A stretch of DNA of 64,000 bases from Siderastrea radians. Its lineage: Eukaryota; Cnidaria; Anthozoa; Scleractinia; Rhizangiidae. The position numbers were made by a program, and so were the translations under genes. Where the stretch lies: assembly GCA_964017195.1 (NCBI GenBank), contig OZ024889.1, forward strand, positions 54,282,711 to 54,346,710, given 5' to 3'. This document shows positions 25,493-35,781 of this stretch, piece by piece. Position 1 is the stretch's first letter; each line of letters opens with the position of its first letter. Under the pieces are notes generated by a model. The model was not told the DNA's origin and did not search any database. It saw only the letters and a list, made by a program, of their open reading frames with translations.

Positions 25493-26316
25493 CATTCGTA
25501 TTATAAGCTCAATAACTACCTGTGATGCTGACGGTGCTAGAGGGACTACCATGATCGAGCGAATCTGAAATGTAAACGAAAAGTAGTTTTGTATCATACC
25601 GTTGTTTAGAGGCGTTTCTCAAATGAGCGTAGTAAGTTAACCCAAAACCAAAGTTATCACTCTGACCACTGACAACAGACAACAACAACACAGCGAACCA
25701 ATCAGAATTCGAAGTCATTCCATGTGACAGGCGCAAAGCGCGGGAAAACTCATTCGAACAAGTCACGATTGGTTCTCGTTTTACTTCTGATTGGTTGAGA
25801 AAGTGATGCAAGTTTTTCTGACCAATCAGAGACCGAATCAAACCAAATAACATTCGACACTCAATATATATTACATTCAGATAACACAGAGAAAAAAAAG
25901 CTCGATCGCAGACACACAGATTTGGATCGAAAATACCAGAGCGTTCAGTGAAGCAAGAAGGAAAATCGTTCAAGTAAAAAGATGACTCAACACTTAATGT
26001 ACATGTCATAAACATTAGATGGGTATAGGTTTTGCTTTCTTAAACAGATGTTCCGTTTTGTTCTCTAAAAATGAAATAAAGCATGATGTGACTAACCTTC
26101 ATCGTCATCACTGACGACTGCTGAAATAGAAAGGAGATAGCAGCATTGGTTAGGGCCATGTTTTTTGGAATCTGTTGGTTTACCTCACTTGTGAAATAAA
26201 GAGCCACTTTGTTAAGAGATGTTTTGCAAGAGTCATAAATAAGCCCCAAATCACTTATCCTTAACATTATTATAATTGTTACTATTGTTTTCATTATTAT
26301 CAAATTATATTCATCG

Positions 26317-26381
<65 letters not shown>

Positions 26382-29300
26382 GTCATCATCATCATCATCA
26401 TCTACTCACTGAAAGCACACAATGTTGTCCTTTTCATTACGATATATTTGACCACTCCTCGACCATTTCTCCGTTTACACCTGCGGTGTATAGAGACAAA
26501 TCTTTGCTTTTTCGATTTAATAAATGAGGATGCAGAATAAGCTAGAGTACATATTCAGTCAAATTAGTAAACGAAGAATAGAAATTCGAGCACACTAACC
26601 AGACAGTTTTCTTTTCTTGTTTTTATCTTTACTTCTGGGCTTGCTCCTCATCAAGAATTGCTTGCTGTGAAACTGCTGAGTTTCTTCCTCCACTCCATTA
26701 TAAAATGACAGTTCTACCAGCAGCTGAAATAGATTTCTCTTGTCCATTTCGACTTTGGCCAGTTCGTACACTGGAGCGACGGGACCATCATAAATGGAGT
26801 CCAGGTTTACAGAGAAGAAATGCTGTGTAGAAGACACGCAAAAGACAAAAATCTAATCAGGTCAGTTTTTGTACCCTACCTCACGAAAATAGACCATAAT
26901 GGGGATTCCACCTTTACCGGTATGATAAAAGATGGTACAAATTTGGTTCGGGTTGTTTAGCAGAAACCGTCGCAAAATAGTTTAGGGAACGGAATGTTAA
27001 CCCTCGAATTTCACCGAAGAAAACTCTAGAGTTTCTAGATTTTTGTCAAAGTTAAAACTTGTCGGAGATTCACCTGCTGCAGACAAAGGGATAGACAACA
27101 TTAGGATTGAAGCTGTAATAGGGGGAACAGGGGGTGGGGGCAACACTTTCCGCATCCCGTACCCTTCAATCCCGGTTCCCGTCCCGTTGGCTCCATTTTT
27201 CGATTGCAAAATATAACACAATTTTGCGTAATTTTTTCCTATTTGTTTCGCTTCCTGCTACCCTGGAAACCCCGTTTCCAGATCCCTCTTTTCTCGCTTT
27301 CCTTTCACTTCCTGCTCCCTCTTTGCTCGGATTTTCGTCCCCCCTGTCCACCCCCATGAAAAAGAACTTAAACACACCTGCTCTATATTGTGTTGTCCAT
27401 ACACGACTGGAAGTTGCACGGGTCCGTTCCGATCCTTGTGAAGTTCCGCGGCTTCTGGCGCCCGGAATACCCACACTCTTATCCCCAGGATTTGCCCCAC
27501 CGGGGATCGCGCTTCCATCTGCACTATCCCATCACACACCCGCTGCTTCGCTACCCCTCCGCTCCGGGATTGCACTTTGTCAAACACGGTTTTGGTCTCC
27601 AAGGTTATGAAGCGGACCTCTGCTCCCCCCTGAAAATCATCGCTTCCGGTGGATCCGATGGTGAACACAGCCGGCAAATTATCTAGAGATAAGCACAAAG
27701 CCACCAGGAAAGTGAGGATACGATAAAACTTTGTAAAATGACTTCCTTTTAGCAGTGGTGTTTATTTTTCAGACCAACAAGCACGCTTGATTGCCAGAAT
27801 TTCAGTGGTAACGTTGGCTACAAATTTATGTGGAGGAAATTTCGCGCAAAAAATCAGGCAACAAGTCCGCAGGAAAAAGCCTTATTCGTCACAAAATGAC
27901 GGCTACGGGGTTGCCCCGGGGGGGGGGGGAGGGGGAACTTGACCCATGTTTGGGTATAGGTTTGCCGCTGAGGTTTCAAACCCTGATCCTGTTTAAGACA
28001 AAAAAAATCCCTAAAATACCTACCCTGTTTAGGACAACACCCTTAATTTTAGGTCCCTGTCAAGGACAAATGACAAAATACGCTCTCTGTTTGGGACAAA
28101 CACATAAAAATATATACCCTGTTTAGGAAAAAAAAGGCCAAGAACCATACCCTGTCCAGCGGTACATCCCCGTGTAGGCCATATAAGGGAGTACCCTCCT
28201 CCCCTCCGGGAGGGGGAAGGGTGAACTACAAATAAATAACATAAAGATCCATTAATTACCGAAAATTGACAATTAAACTCGGCGAACTTGGAGACACGAT
28301 AAATCAAATCGTCTGGCATACATTTAGCAACAGTTTCCAAAACATGAAAAGAAAATGTTAAATCCTGCAGAAACAGGTAGGTGTTTCGTATAATTTCAGC
28401 CATTGACCAGTGCCGCGGTTAGAGCAATTATTGTAATATTTGCCAATAAGACAATTTAAAAGCTGAACTATCTGATTTATTATCAACTCGGCGGAAGAAC
28501 GAAGTTCCTATCGAGTATTTATAGTAGTTTGTCTAACGAAGTAGCGGTAGTACTGGAAAACAATGGAGAATCCTTATTTTTTCGGAAAGCTAAACACACC
28601 AACTATAATTCAAGTGACTTTAAATAGCATATTGAATAATTTGAAAAAAGTAGTGTTTTCAGTGTAAGGGCACAAATGTATGCTGGGGTACCTAATTCAG
28701 AAACTCGCTCTGTTGGAAGTTTTTGCTGAACAACAAAAAAACAAAGAAACAAAAACAAAAACAAACAAACAAACAAACAAAACAAATTAGGAAACAGATT
28801 TTAAGCCCGGACTTACAAGCGACTGTTCCCTTTCTGGAGATCCTGCCCAGACTTTTTTCGTATCCGAGATGGCATTTTCCCCTCCGGAGCAAAAGCCACT
28901 AGTTTTCCCACGTTTCGAATTTTGGACTCACAATTAAATCCGAAAACGTCCGTCGGATGACCTGGAGGAACACGAGGAAACAAACCAACTACACTTGGTA
29001 CGGTACTTCTCTTTTGGTCAAATCCGTAAGGACATGTCGGACGAAACCCATGCTTTGTGCAACCTTGCCGGTTCTTCGAGGAATAAAAAATAATTCTCCG
29101 TCGATGTTACTGTGCAGAGTTGCTGGCAGTTCAAAGTCACAGACGTTTCATTTACGATTTAGGCTACTATCGCTGCAACAAAGTTAAAATACCCGTTTTA
29201 GGTCACAGTCATTTTTAAAATGTCTACACTTAAGAAGGGACCGAAGGCCCGGAACGTCTGTGACGTTAAAATCCCTTTTTGCGAAAAAATTGTCACACAC

Positions 29301-29702
29301 ATATTAGTGCCAGCTTAGAAAATTTAGTTCGGAACTAAATTTTCTAAGCTGGCACTAATATGTAGAATGACTAAAATCATCTTTCTGACAGTTAGGCAGT
29401 GGAACTGAAACCCACTGATCGTGTTCAGTCCCCAGTGAAAGTCAGCCGGCTTTCGGTCGAACCCCGCCTGGTAATTGACTTCCTACTGCTTCAACATCCT
29501 CGTACTGTTGTCAGTTAGAACGCTCTTACACTCAGCTTACGAAGGAAATTTAATATGTGCATGCTCCTAGCGACAGTAAGGGTAATTCGGGCTGAGAAGA
29601 TTTTTGAACCGATCATTTCATCGATTGTGAGCTGTATCTAGTGTAAACTACAGCTAACTGGAATTGTTCCATAAAATTATCAAGATTTTCCGCACAATCA
29701 AT

Positions 29703-29738
<36 letters not shown>

Positions 29739-32501
29739 ATCAATCAATCGAATACCTACTGGTTAACATTTTGAACATACTGAAATAGTTTTGCGGGTCC
29801 CAAATGTTTGTTATCCTTTAGGCCCTGAAAAGTGTCAATAGCGATATTTGTAAAAATGTAAAAACAACTTGAACAGTATTTTTTTAATAATACCTCGTTC
29901 GGGAAGCCTTTGGTATCCTGAATATCTTGCAGCCATGACTTACCCAGTGTAATAAATTCGCAGAAAATTACGCTCAGTGCAATACATTTAACTCATGACT
30001 GATCATCCATAAACACGAAAAATGAAAAATTCAAATCTTAAGTTGTTTTACTTTCGTGCCAAAACACCAGAAACACAGTTTGCATCTTTTTCTATATAAA
30101 CAAAATGTGGGGATATCGCTTCTCTTTACTGTTTGCGTCAACTTTGCTGCCTTTGTTTAGCTAGTAGTTTTCTGATCGGGGAGCTAGGCAAGACAACGTA
30201 AAGAAACTTCGCAAGCCCGGTCGTATCCATACTAAAACATACAAAGCTCATATTAGGAGGTGTATATTTATAACGCATTGACGTCAATGGTTCGAAACTA
30301 GAGTCAATCCACAGCAACCACAACACACCCGGAAATAAATTCTGATCTACCACCGCAAGCAATTATCCCTGGCGTTGCTGTTCTAGCTATTTTATTAAAT
30401 CGTAGGTCTTTTGGAAGGTAGGTGCTTTAGCAGACAATGGAAAAATCTGCTCAAATATGCGAAGGCGAAAACGGTAAGGTAGTTCGGTTCGAAACGGTAG
30501 TTGCGTGACAGCTGTCAGTCGAAACTTGGCATTCGGCCGAAACAATATGAGTTTACGACTGTAACTTCGTTGACTTTCAAGTGAACGATATGTTCGGCAA
30601 TATACAATATCTTGCATTTGTTCAGAATAATCATGGCAGAAATACACCCACATTTGAACTGAACTGACAAAAGTGAAAATCAATAACACAAAAAAGAAGT
30701 TTAATAGCTCCAAATAATCTACTCTTATGGGTACTTTATGAGCTCCTATTTGTATCCGACTCAGCTGAGAAAGGAAAAGCCGCAAAACCCCAAGCTTCAC
30801 CAATCCATGCTTAAATCAATATCCTGCTGACGTCTTACACCGGATCAAACAATAGGAAGAACGATACTGATCACTAGCTAATTTTGGTTCAAGTATGACA
30901 ACATGCTTGCGTTCACGTTTACGAAACGGAGTTGTTTTTTCAGTAAAGGGCGCAGGGGAGGGGTGCAGATTAGGTGACAGTGTTATTCCCACTCCCAAAT
31001 CATTGGACTGAATCCGTCTTGATACAGAAAAGCAGGCAACAAAGAAGGCTCAACATTATTAAAACGTGGTGGGAGTGTTGTGCACCGGTGGACTGAGTTA
31101 TAAAGAATGAGTGCCCCTTACATAAGCGAGCGAGTAAATAATGACAGTGCACAATCGTAGTCGCCGGTACTGCACGAAGTGCTGTCCCTAGCCCCCCCAC
31201 CCCGATTGTTCGGCAGAGCAGAGCATTTTTTACCACCAATATTCTCAGTGCGAAGTTAATTATAAGTTGGCTCCAGCTCAACCTTGTTAGAAGAACTGGT
31301 TTGAGGAGAGTTTACCATGTGCAAGTGTGCTTCTGCAGAGATCGTAAAGGAATGGATGGATGGAGCCGCTCTACAAAATCACAATCAAACCTTTTTTTTT
31401 GCTTGTCAAAACGGCCTAGGCTGTGTGCGAGTCCCTACAACTTCTTTCATTCGTAGCCAACGTTCAACTCCATAAACGGCCCATTTCACAGCTGACGTAG
31501 TAAGGCTCAGTGTTGACTTAAAGAGCTTTGACATAGACATTCCTTCTTTTCATATGTAAATCACTTGAGATGCAAATTTTATCGTTCTCCGCTTTCCTTT
31601 AAACCTTGACAGAAGTGTTCGTGTGTTCTTCTGGTTGTAAAATCTGCCCATAATCTGCTATACGTCCAGAAATTAAACAACATCTGCATCAGCGTCTACT
31701 CACTTTCTATCGAGAATCTATCGTTGCAGGCTTCGATGCTGTAACAGTGCGCGTTAAAAAAAATCATAGAAAAAACACGGATGTAAACAAGAGCGATGAG
31801 TAGGATCTTTAGTGATATAAACGAAAAGGTTTGCCTCTCCGTCGTTACTTCGAATCTTGGAGCAGTCGTATCCGTGATATCATATCCGGAAGGAAGACAA
31901 TCTCGTGAGCGGCATTTTTCCGTCGGTTGGCGGAACAATATATATCCAACATTCTTCATTGTGACAGAGCATTCTTCATTTCAGTCGATTTATCTCGATT
32001 CACTAAGGTTTGAATTATCAAAATTGATATAACTCTTGACAAATAAAGTACTCAACGACGAGAAATCAATGAACGAGCCGTATTGAGCCAGTACGGCAGC
32101 GAAGCAACGCAGATTCCGTACAAAAGCGATTTACCTGAAAGTTAATCATTCTCAACGTATTTTGTTTGTAAGGCTCCTCGATCGACATTTTTTCGTAGTC
32201 TTAGCAGTAACAACAAAGTTTACATAAAAATATTTCTGTGGAACTGAAATCCATCCGTATTCAGTGCAATATATAACGTACCAGAGGTTTTGGAAATTGA
32301 TATACACCTCAAATATTTTCGTTTCGTAAGCAATCAAAACATTGATTAAACTTCGCAGAAATTAAGCCTTTACTTTTCCTGATAAATCAAGTAACCATTG
32401 ACAAATGAACTGTTCTTACCGTAAGGATCATCTGAGAGGTCTGTGCTTGAAAGAAGCGGTTGTTTAAGTTCTTCCAATGATTGCCGACTTCGGTCAGCCA
32501 T
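14312..32501 (-). CDS. Gene copy A: tandem-duplicated single-pass type II membrane protein, ten coding exons
   Basis: Exons in transcript order are 32501-32420, 27682-27378, 26822-26600, 26120-26097, 25564-25520, 24209-23901, 23702-23349, 21676-21510, 18956-18848 and 14574-14312 (stop included). They sum to 1,881 nt (626 aa); every intron is GT-AG and the phases (1,0,1,1,1,1,1,0,1) fit. The start ATG sits in ACGATGG. Predicted layout: residues 1-28 tail with a PLL motif; 29-204 beta-rich region ending in a Lys/Arg-rich stretch (KDKNKKRK); 205-245 acidic and Ser-rich linker; about 245-360 a region with GDVVGFF, AGVIS and VIGVIKV segments that resembles phage-type self-processing chaperone domains (inference); 390-447 charged helix ending RRERKKFRR; 448-472 membrane helix; 473-626 outer domain with six cysteines and N-glycosylation sequons. 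The basic N-terminal flank of the helix puts the C-terminus outside. Function unknown. An extra exon in the 4.7-kb first intron cannot be excluded, although the direct join is in frame. Confidence 0.85.
14640..15238. repeat. Roughly 48-bp minisatellite in copy A intron 9
   Basis: About ten diverged units containing CATCAGTTAATTCTAGCAAT and CCACCCCCTCCACAGAGTAG. It is orthologous to the array at 38690-39180; copy C has about one unit. Confidence 0.8.
15482..15847 (-). CDS. Unassigned 121-aa open frame inside the 2.3-kb element
   Basis: It begins MMAPLSALCERSDF, contains a mixed polar region (about residues 20-60), then becomes hydrophobic and Phe/Ser-rich, which looks non-coding. Only the first 70 residues or so are plausible as a captured exon. 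Confidence 0.25.
   Translation of the reverse strand: MMAPLSALCERSDFNLVHLNSRSHNGEIAQLQSALNDDYNNFQEKSNTYHISEPIIGRFFPDLVLVRSLRSSFIDSFSSAKKHGNTSQGFGAFFGQSCDRDRFLFPFISEFLSLFFSFLIL
16724..17352 (-). pseudogene. Coding-like remnant with acidic N-terminal region inside the 2.3-kb element
   Basis: Two overlapping minus-strand frames (17352-17062 and 17065-16724) look like one gene broken by a frameshift. The first has an acidic stretch (DSDSGYEDYTSDSDDG) and a basic patch (RRKKR). The second begins with C-x2-C (SCKDCKM), has a C-x3-HFFHC segment and a helical part. It could be a captured host exon or a remnant of the element's own protein; I do not recognise the family. Confidence 0.45.
17640..18150. 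repeat. Decayed repeat related to the TTAA element, ancestral to A, B and C
   Basis: The segment with CATGGTTTGCCCACATTGCC and GCCACCT recurs at 39200-39400 and 62540-62735 at the same place relative to the exons. In inverse orientation it resembles 20491-20960, so all derive from one family. Confidence 0.6.
18213..18461 (-). mobile_element. tRNA-derived SINE in copy A intron 9
   Basis: Read on minus it starts like a tRNA: GTGGTGTAGGTGTTAGCGCG (box A region) and GGTCGGTGGTTCGAGGCCC (box B region), followed by a body shared with 40436-40731. Flanks GATTTTGGATAAGG (18199-18212) and GATTTTAGATAAGG (18462-18475) are the target duplication. Confidence 0.8.
18848..18956 (-). CDS. Copy A exon 9 (outer domain, N-terminal part)
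   Basis: Acceptor TTGCAG, donor ACAT|GTAAGT. It encodes 36 residues beginning RCTTYGVEFKW with the sequon NYT and ends NNT. This exon is too short to stand out as an ORF, but all three copies keep its frame and its 109-nt length. Confidence 0.9.
19251..19905 (-). pseudogene. Copy A-specific insertion with decayed coding sequence
   Basis: The paralogous intron of copy B lacks this stretch (near 40130). One minus-strand frame reads through about 115 codons with two stops (19404-19406, 19374-19376): PKAGKHLMNKLIVSTKNL before them and KELPRLLVHSKQLLAMLKGQ after them. This suggests an old coding remnant, possibly of a transposon. Arms ATAAAACAACTGT at about 19290 and 19365 form a hairpin. Confidence 0.35.
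20385..21302. mobile_element. Inverted-repeat element interrupted by a TTAA element
   Basis: Arms near 20393-20486 and 21170-21300 pair over about 90 bp (AGATCTTAGC with GCTAAGATCT, and GCATTTTTCAGAGATAATT with its inverse). The loop holds the 20491-21139 insertion. Confidence 0.6.
20491..21139. mobile_element. TTAA-target DNA element (piggyBac- or Kolobok-like), non-autonomous
   Basis: Ends GGTGGCTCGAAAGGGTTTTT and AAAACCCTTTCGAGCCTCC are inverse and flanked by TTAA (20487-20490 and 21140-21143). It contains an alternating CG run near 21099-21116. No transposase. Confidence 0.7.
21510..21676 (-). CDS. Copy A exon 8 (transmembrane helix)
   Basis: Acceptor TTTGCAG, donor CAG|GTAATG. It encodes the single hydrophobic segment (LAMAALIAVIGLAIFFLIEI) followed by PGSWLRYKLCEKGS outside. 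The helix is well conserved between copies; the 15 residues after it are not. Confidence 0.92.
23349..23702 (-). CDS. Copy A exon 7 (chaperone-like domain, second half, charged helix)
   Basis: Acceptor ATTTCAG, donor A|GTAAGC. It encodes VCVIGVIKVKCMGSVRAGER, then a long helix with ENMYDQFEMDLAVKL and the basic run RRERKKFRR just before the membrane. It is the most conserved exon between copies (about three of 118 residues differ). Confidence 0.92.
23901..24209 (-). CDS. Copy A exon 6 (chaperone-like domain, first half)
   Basis: Acceptor CTCTTAG, donor G|GTTTGT. It begins with a short amphipathic helix (FQQLRVVEHLEAKRAHIEHL) and continues into the strands EGDVVGFF and FMAGVISRSAYLEA. About six of 103 residues differ from copy B. 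Confidence 0.9.
24396..24700 (+). mobile_element. tRNA-related SINE remnant in copy A (interrupted)
   Basis: The start CAGTAGCTTAGCGGCTACAG and the end CGTCTCCCGTCCGAGAACC to ATACTCGTGACATAC match the shorter copy at 46880-46990, with extra DNA between. Its place relative to exon 6 is the same in both gene copies, so it predates the duplication. Confidence 0.5.
24889..25189. mobile_element. TIR element with TTTCCATA ends
   Basis: The left end GGCTAGTTTCCATAGTGATC and right end GATGGTATGGAAACCAACAC are inverse, with GATCGC and GCGATT motifs inside and probable TA flanks. Related to 53878-54747. Confidence 0.55.
25447..25491. repeat. (ATT)n microsatellite
   Basis: Perfect run of about 15 triplets just 3' of exon 5 of copy A. 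The matching intron of copy B has a far larger TAC/ATT expansion. Confidence 0.9.
25520..25564 (-). CDS. Copy A exon 5, 45-nt exon
   Basis: It is flanked by ATTTCAG and GTAGTT, phase 1 to 1, and encodes a Ser-rich linker (SLDHGSPSSTVSIT). Same length as its copy B counterpart. Confidence 0.82.
26097..26120 (-). CDS. Copy A exon 4, 24-nt microexon
   Basis: It is flanked by TTTCAG and GTTAGT and keeps phase 1 on both sides, adding seven codons (VVSDDDE) plus the split codons. The matching microexon of copy B is 21 nt. It lies next to the CAT microsatellite of the intron. Confidence 0.75.
26311..26402. repeat. (CAT)n microsatellite in copy A intron 3
   Basis: About 28 triplets with single interruptions, between exons 3 and 4. 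It is orthologous to the longer CAT tract in copy B. Confidence 0.9.
26600..26822 (-). CDS. Copy A exon 3 (beta-rich region, second half, basic tail)
   Basis: Acceptor TACACAG, donor G|GTTAGT. It starts HFFSVNLDS and ends with SKDKNKKRKLS, a monopartite nuclear-localisation-like cluster. The paralogous exon in copy B has the same length (223 nt) and about four substitutions in 75 residues. Confidence 0.88.
27378..27682 (-). CDS. Copy A exon 2 (beta-rich cytosolic region, first half)
   Basis: Acceptor TCTCTAG, donor CAG|GTGTGT. It encodes about 101 residues starting NLPAVFTIGSTG with several alternating hydrophobic strands (VRFITLE, ILGIRVWVF). It differs from copy B at about 7 of 102 residues. 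No family assigned. Confidence 0.88.
27900..28215. mobile_element. Small repeat element with CCCCGGGGG-like palindromic ends
   Basis: Starts in CCCCGGGGGGGG and ends in CCCTCCTCCCCTCCGGGAGG, with repeated phrases ATACCCTGTTTAGGA inside. No coding content. Confidence 0.45.
29299..29363. repeat. Perfect 65-bp palindrome (32-bp arms, 1-nt spacer)
   Basis: The left arm 29299-29330 (ACATATTAGTGCC to TTTAGTTC) and the right arm 29332-29363 are exact inverse complements around a single G. It lies in intron 1 of copy A and has no counterpart seen in copy B. Confidence 0.95.
29702..29750. repeat. (AATC)n microsatellite
   Basis: About twelve tetranucleotide units (CAATCAATCAAT), with one or two CGAT variants, in intron 1 of copy A. 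Confidence 0.9.
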
Positions 32502-33260
32502 CGTCGTTTCAACGGAAGCACGGCACGGCAACCTGGGGACAGGTTGCATTAAACTAGCATCTACGTGCGATAAAACGCTGTGGTCACCGAAGAAAAAAAG
32601 AAGCCTGTTTGAAGAACAACTCAGAATTAACTCTACAAGGTTTTGTGCAATGAAGGGCGAGTTGAAGCAAACACTTAGCAGGAGATAGGGGCTTTCCCTC
32701 CCCCGCGCCGCTTGGAGACCATTTGACTTCCTGTTTGGGGTCAACCATTGTGTCACGCTTTCCATTTTGCTTCTCATCTGTCACGCGCGTGTGAAGTAAC
32801 GAAAGAAAACAAAACAAAACCAAACCAAACAAAACAGGAGAAAACAAAACACAACGCGCAAAACAAAAAATTACAACATGAATGGATACAAAGAGTTTAA
32901 AAATCTTGGGCTCTTGTTTGCCGTTCACGCAACGACGAAACACTTGGCACTTTTGAACTTCTACAAAGTTTAAAATATTACGCGTTTGCGTGGCTAACCT
33001 GGCGTGTTTCGATCGTTTTGTGACGCAGGAATGCTGATGCGATAGCCACGTTTGCTTTTGCTGACGTTAGTGAAAATGGATTTCTGAGTGGAACAGTTTT
33101 CGTCTTCGGCAAAACGATTTCACAAGTTAGTAGACGAAAGTACATAAAGTACCTTTATTTGCGGTGTTACTCAGATATGTCATATTTTGATACAGTTTTT
33201 GTGTATTCGTCATTAGAATCGATGCTCCTTTCCCAAAAATGGTGAATGGCTAGTTTCCTA
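30740..33260. other. 5' part of copy A intron 1 and upstream flank
   Basis: Apart from exon 1, this stretch matches 54780-57600 and 58200-58270 in copy B (for example AAAACGGCCTAGGCTGTGTG). It presumably includes the promoter and 5' UTR of copy A near 32.5-33.2 kb, but no clear TATA box or initiator could be chosen. Confidence 0.45.
32420..32501 (-). CDS. Copy A exon 1 (start codon, N-terminal tail)
   Basis: It encodes 27 residues beginning MADRSRQSLEELKQPLL and ending in DDPY, then G of a split Asp codon. Donor is GTAAGA. The PLL after acidic residues is reminiscent of sorting signals of endomembrane proteins, but spacing is one residue off the consensus. The frame stays open upstream, which is probably 5' UTR. 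Confidence 0.8.
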
Positions 33261-34285
33261 TCAGAAGGGCTAAAATTTTATCCTTCGTTTAAGACTGATC
33301 AAAGCATCCGTCTGCTCAATTAGAATTAATTAAAAATGTACATCACAGACAATCTCTTCCTGTCTCTTGCAAAGTTAAGATCTGGTAATCATGACTTAAG
33401 AATTGAAACTGACAGACATTGTGTCCCGAAAATTCCTGAGAACCTAAGAATTTGCCAAAATTGTTCATCTAATGTCAGGTAGAAAATGAAATGCACTTTC
33501 TTTTTTTTTTTTACTGTAATTCACATAAGGGTGTTATTTAAAAAAAAAAACGGTAAAAAAAAAACGCGGGCACTGATGGTTTTATCACGCCTTTCAAGAA
33601 CCTTGTAATTGCAAAAGAAAAAAGAAAAAACGAAAACATACAGTCCGTTGAAAAGAACGTTTTTATCCAACTCCTCATACTATTATTTAAAAAATATCAA
33701 GCGAAGTGCAAATATTCACAATATTCATTATTGTTATTTGTACGGTAAGAAACTGGTTTGAGAGTTATTAATACTGGAAAGCACCTGGTTATACCCCGCT
33801 GCGTGCGCACAATGTTTTATACTTCGATCTTCTTTAGTGATGGTTTTTTTAATCACTAATCACAAAATTTGAATAAAAAACCGCTTTTAAGAAATAGCAT
33901 ATTGTACAGTATCGCGGAACATTATTGCTCTTCGCTTTAATATTTGGACGAAACTAGTGAAATTACGCATTTAATATCTCTAGCAAAAAGGCGGAAAAAA
34001 AACACCTTAGAACAATTATGAAGCTCATTTATTATTACTAAACATATAGGAACGGAATGAACCGGAATGACAACGGTAAGATCGGGTATGTACCGTTTTA
34101 TTCCGGTAAATCCCGGTGTCATTCCAGTTCTTCCGGTATCTTTTGATCCTGTTTAGTGACGTCCCGTTTCTTGTTTTGCCCTTTGCATTGTTAATTGAAA
34201 TCAAATCCTTTTAATTAGGTAGACAAGTTTCTGTCCATACATTTAGAGGGCCAAATCGTCAGAGGTCATTAGCATTTTGTATATA

Positions 34286-34756
34286 CCGTAAATGATCTAA
34301 TACACGCCCGGGGCGTCTATTGAATTTTAGGGGTCCAAGGTGGGGTGGGGGGGGGGGGGAGGTTGGGGTTGGGGAGGCCTTGAATAGATATGAGGCGTTT
34401 ATTTCACTTTAACTGTAACAACGTCCAAAAAGAAAAAAAGATATAAGACGCGTAGTTTGCTCGCGGAGTCAGATAGAAAACAGAGATTGTGAGTAGGAGA
34501 CTAATCTATAATCTGCGCTAATGCAAAGATGTAGTTTATAGATCGATATCGATGTCTTCATCGTCATCGAGGTCAACCATATTGGCATTGTTGGCCTCTT
34601 CGATGTCCATTGTTAATCAAGCAAACAAGAAACTGAATAAAATGCATGATTTTACTCTATGGAGCGTTTCCTTTTTTTTTTTGAGGCGGTTCCTTTTTTG
34701 GGGGGGGCGTCTATTAGACACGGGCCGTTTATTAGAGGGAAGCGTCTAATACAAAC
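34286..34756. mobile_element. Probable miniature element (GGCGTCTATT family)
   Basis: Left phrase GATCTAATACACGCCC with GGGGCGTCTATT, and right phrase GGGGCGTCTATTAGACACGG with GCGTCTAATACA. The two ends share GGCGTCTATT directly and in part inversely. No coding content; exact ends uncertain. Confidence 0.35.
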
Positions 34757-35781
34757 TTTACACCTCAGAACACTAACAGAAATTACTGAATCAAAAAGCG
34801 GATTCTTGTACAGGTATTCCCTAATGTACAATAGAATATGGTCCAATTATGGCGACCCTCAGTTTCGCACGGGGTGTCTGCGTTACTCTTGAGCCCGCAC
34901 AGCGGCCATGGACGCGACCACTTTAAACACAAATCGTACACCTGTTTCTGAAAGCAAACTATTTATTTTTGGTATGTATGCATGCGTCAGTGAAAAAGCG
35001 TTTGCGTAATATGATACAATTGTTGGGGTGATGTGGGCTGTTTAAAAATGCAACATCTCTTTTAATCTGTCTTGAAATCTAAAAAAAAAAAAAAACGAGT
35101 TGTGTTTACTAAATTGAATGGGAACGTCTTCAGAACTTAGACCGATAAGTAAAATAGTTGACCGACAAGGCACCAAGAACTGAACATTTGCATTTTACGA
35201 TGGGCAGACCACTGAATGGATGGTACTTAATTTTCATCAGTTTTGTGGGCGTTGATCATGAATATGGTCAGTTTGCCTAAGTTTTGTTGATCGGTCAGTG
35301 TTGCAAGCGTTGAGTATGGTCAGATTGCCTAAGTTGTGTTGATCGGTCAGTTCTACTTGTGATCGCTGAACGCGACCACGTAACTTAAATCAACTTCACT
35401 TTAAGTAGTGGAAAACGTTCCCTCGCAAACTTCACTAATGAGTTATTAATTCAAGAAGCTACAACCTCGGTCTCGAGTGTTGTAAAAATTTTCCCCTTTC
35501 TCCCAAAGCAATGCTGTTTTCGAAAAAGTGGATGATCAGATTAAGTTAGCAGTGTTTCCAACACTGAACGGGATGGGGCGGGGGATCATTTTCCAACACA
35601 ATTATAATTAGTCCACGGTTGTAGATTGTAGTTTGATGGCTGGTCATTTAAAGGAAGAGCCATATTTTTAGCGAAATATCGACGAAGCATATATTGACAC
35701 TAGATGGAACCTTATCTGAGTGCAATCACCAAAATAGGGTCACAGGTGTTGGTCTGTTCGCTATTTATTCTATTCTATTTT

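Noticed and set aside
27134..27686. Long plus-strand ORFs opposite exon 2 of copy A (and 52734-53469 opposite copy B)
   Set aside because: Shadows of exon 2 on the other strand; splice sites and paralogue conservation support the minus strand.
28029..28403. 124-aa minus-strand ORF
   Set aside because: Half of it lies in the CCCCGGGG-ended repeat element, and copy B has no counterpart.
30387..30803. 138-aa minus-strand ORF in intron 1 of copy A
   Set aside because: The matching region of copy B (54780-54900) does not keep the frame; no splice signals chosen.
31696..31959. Minus-strand frame with CYSIEACNDRFSIES, partly conserved at 56385-56435 in copy B (CYSIEACNERFAIDS)
   Set aside because: Interesting as a possible alternative exon, but the donor-like GTGAGT exists only in A, both frames hit a stop just after, and surrounding intron DNA is equally similar.
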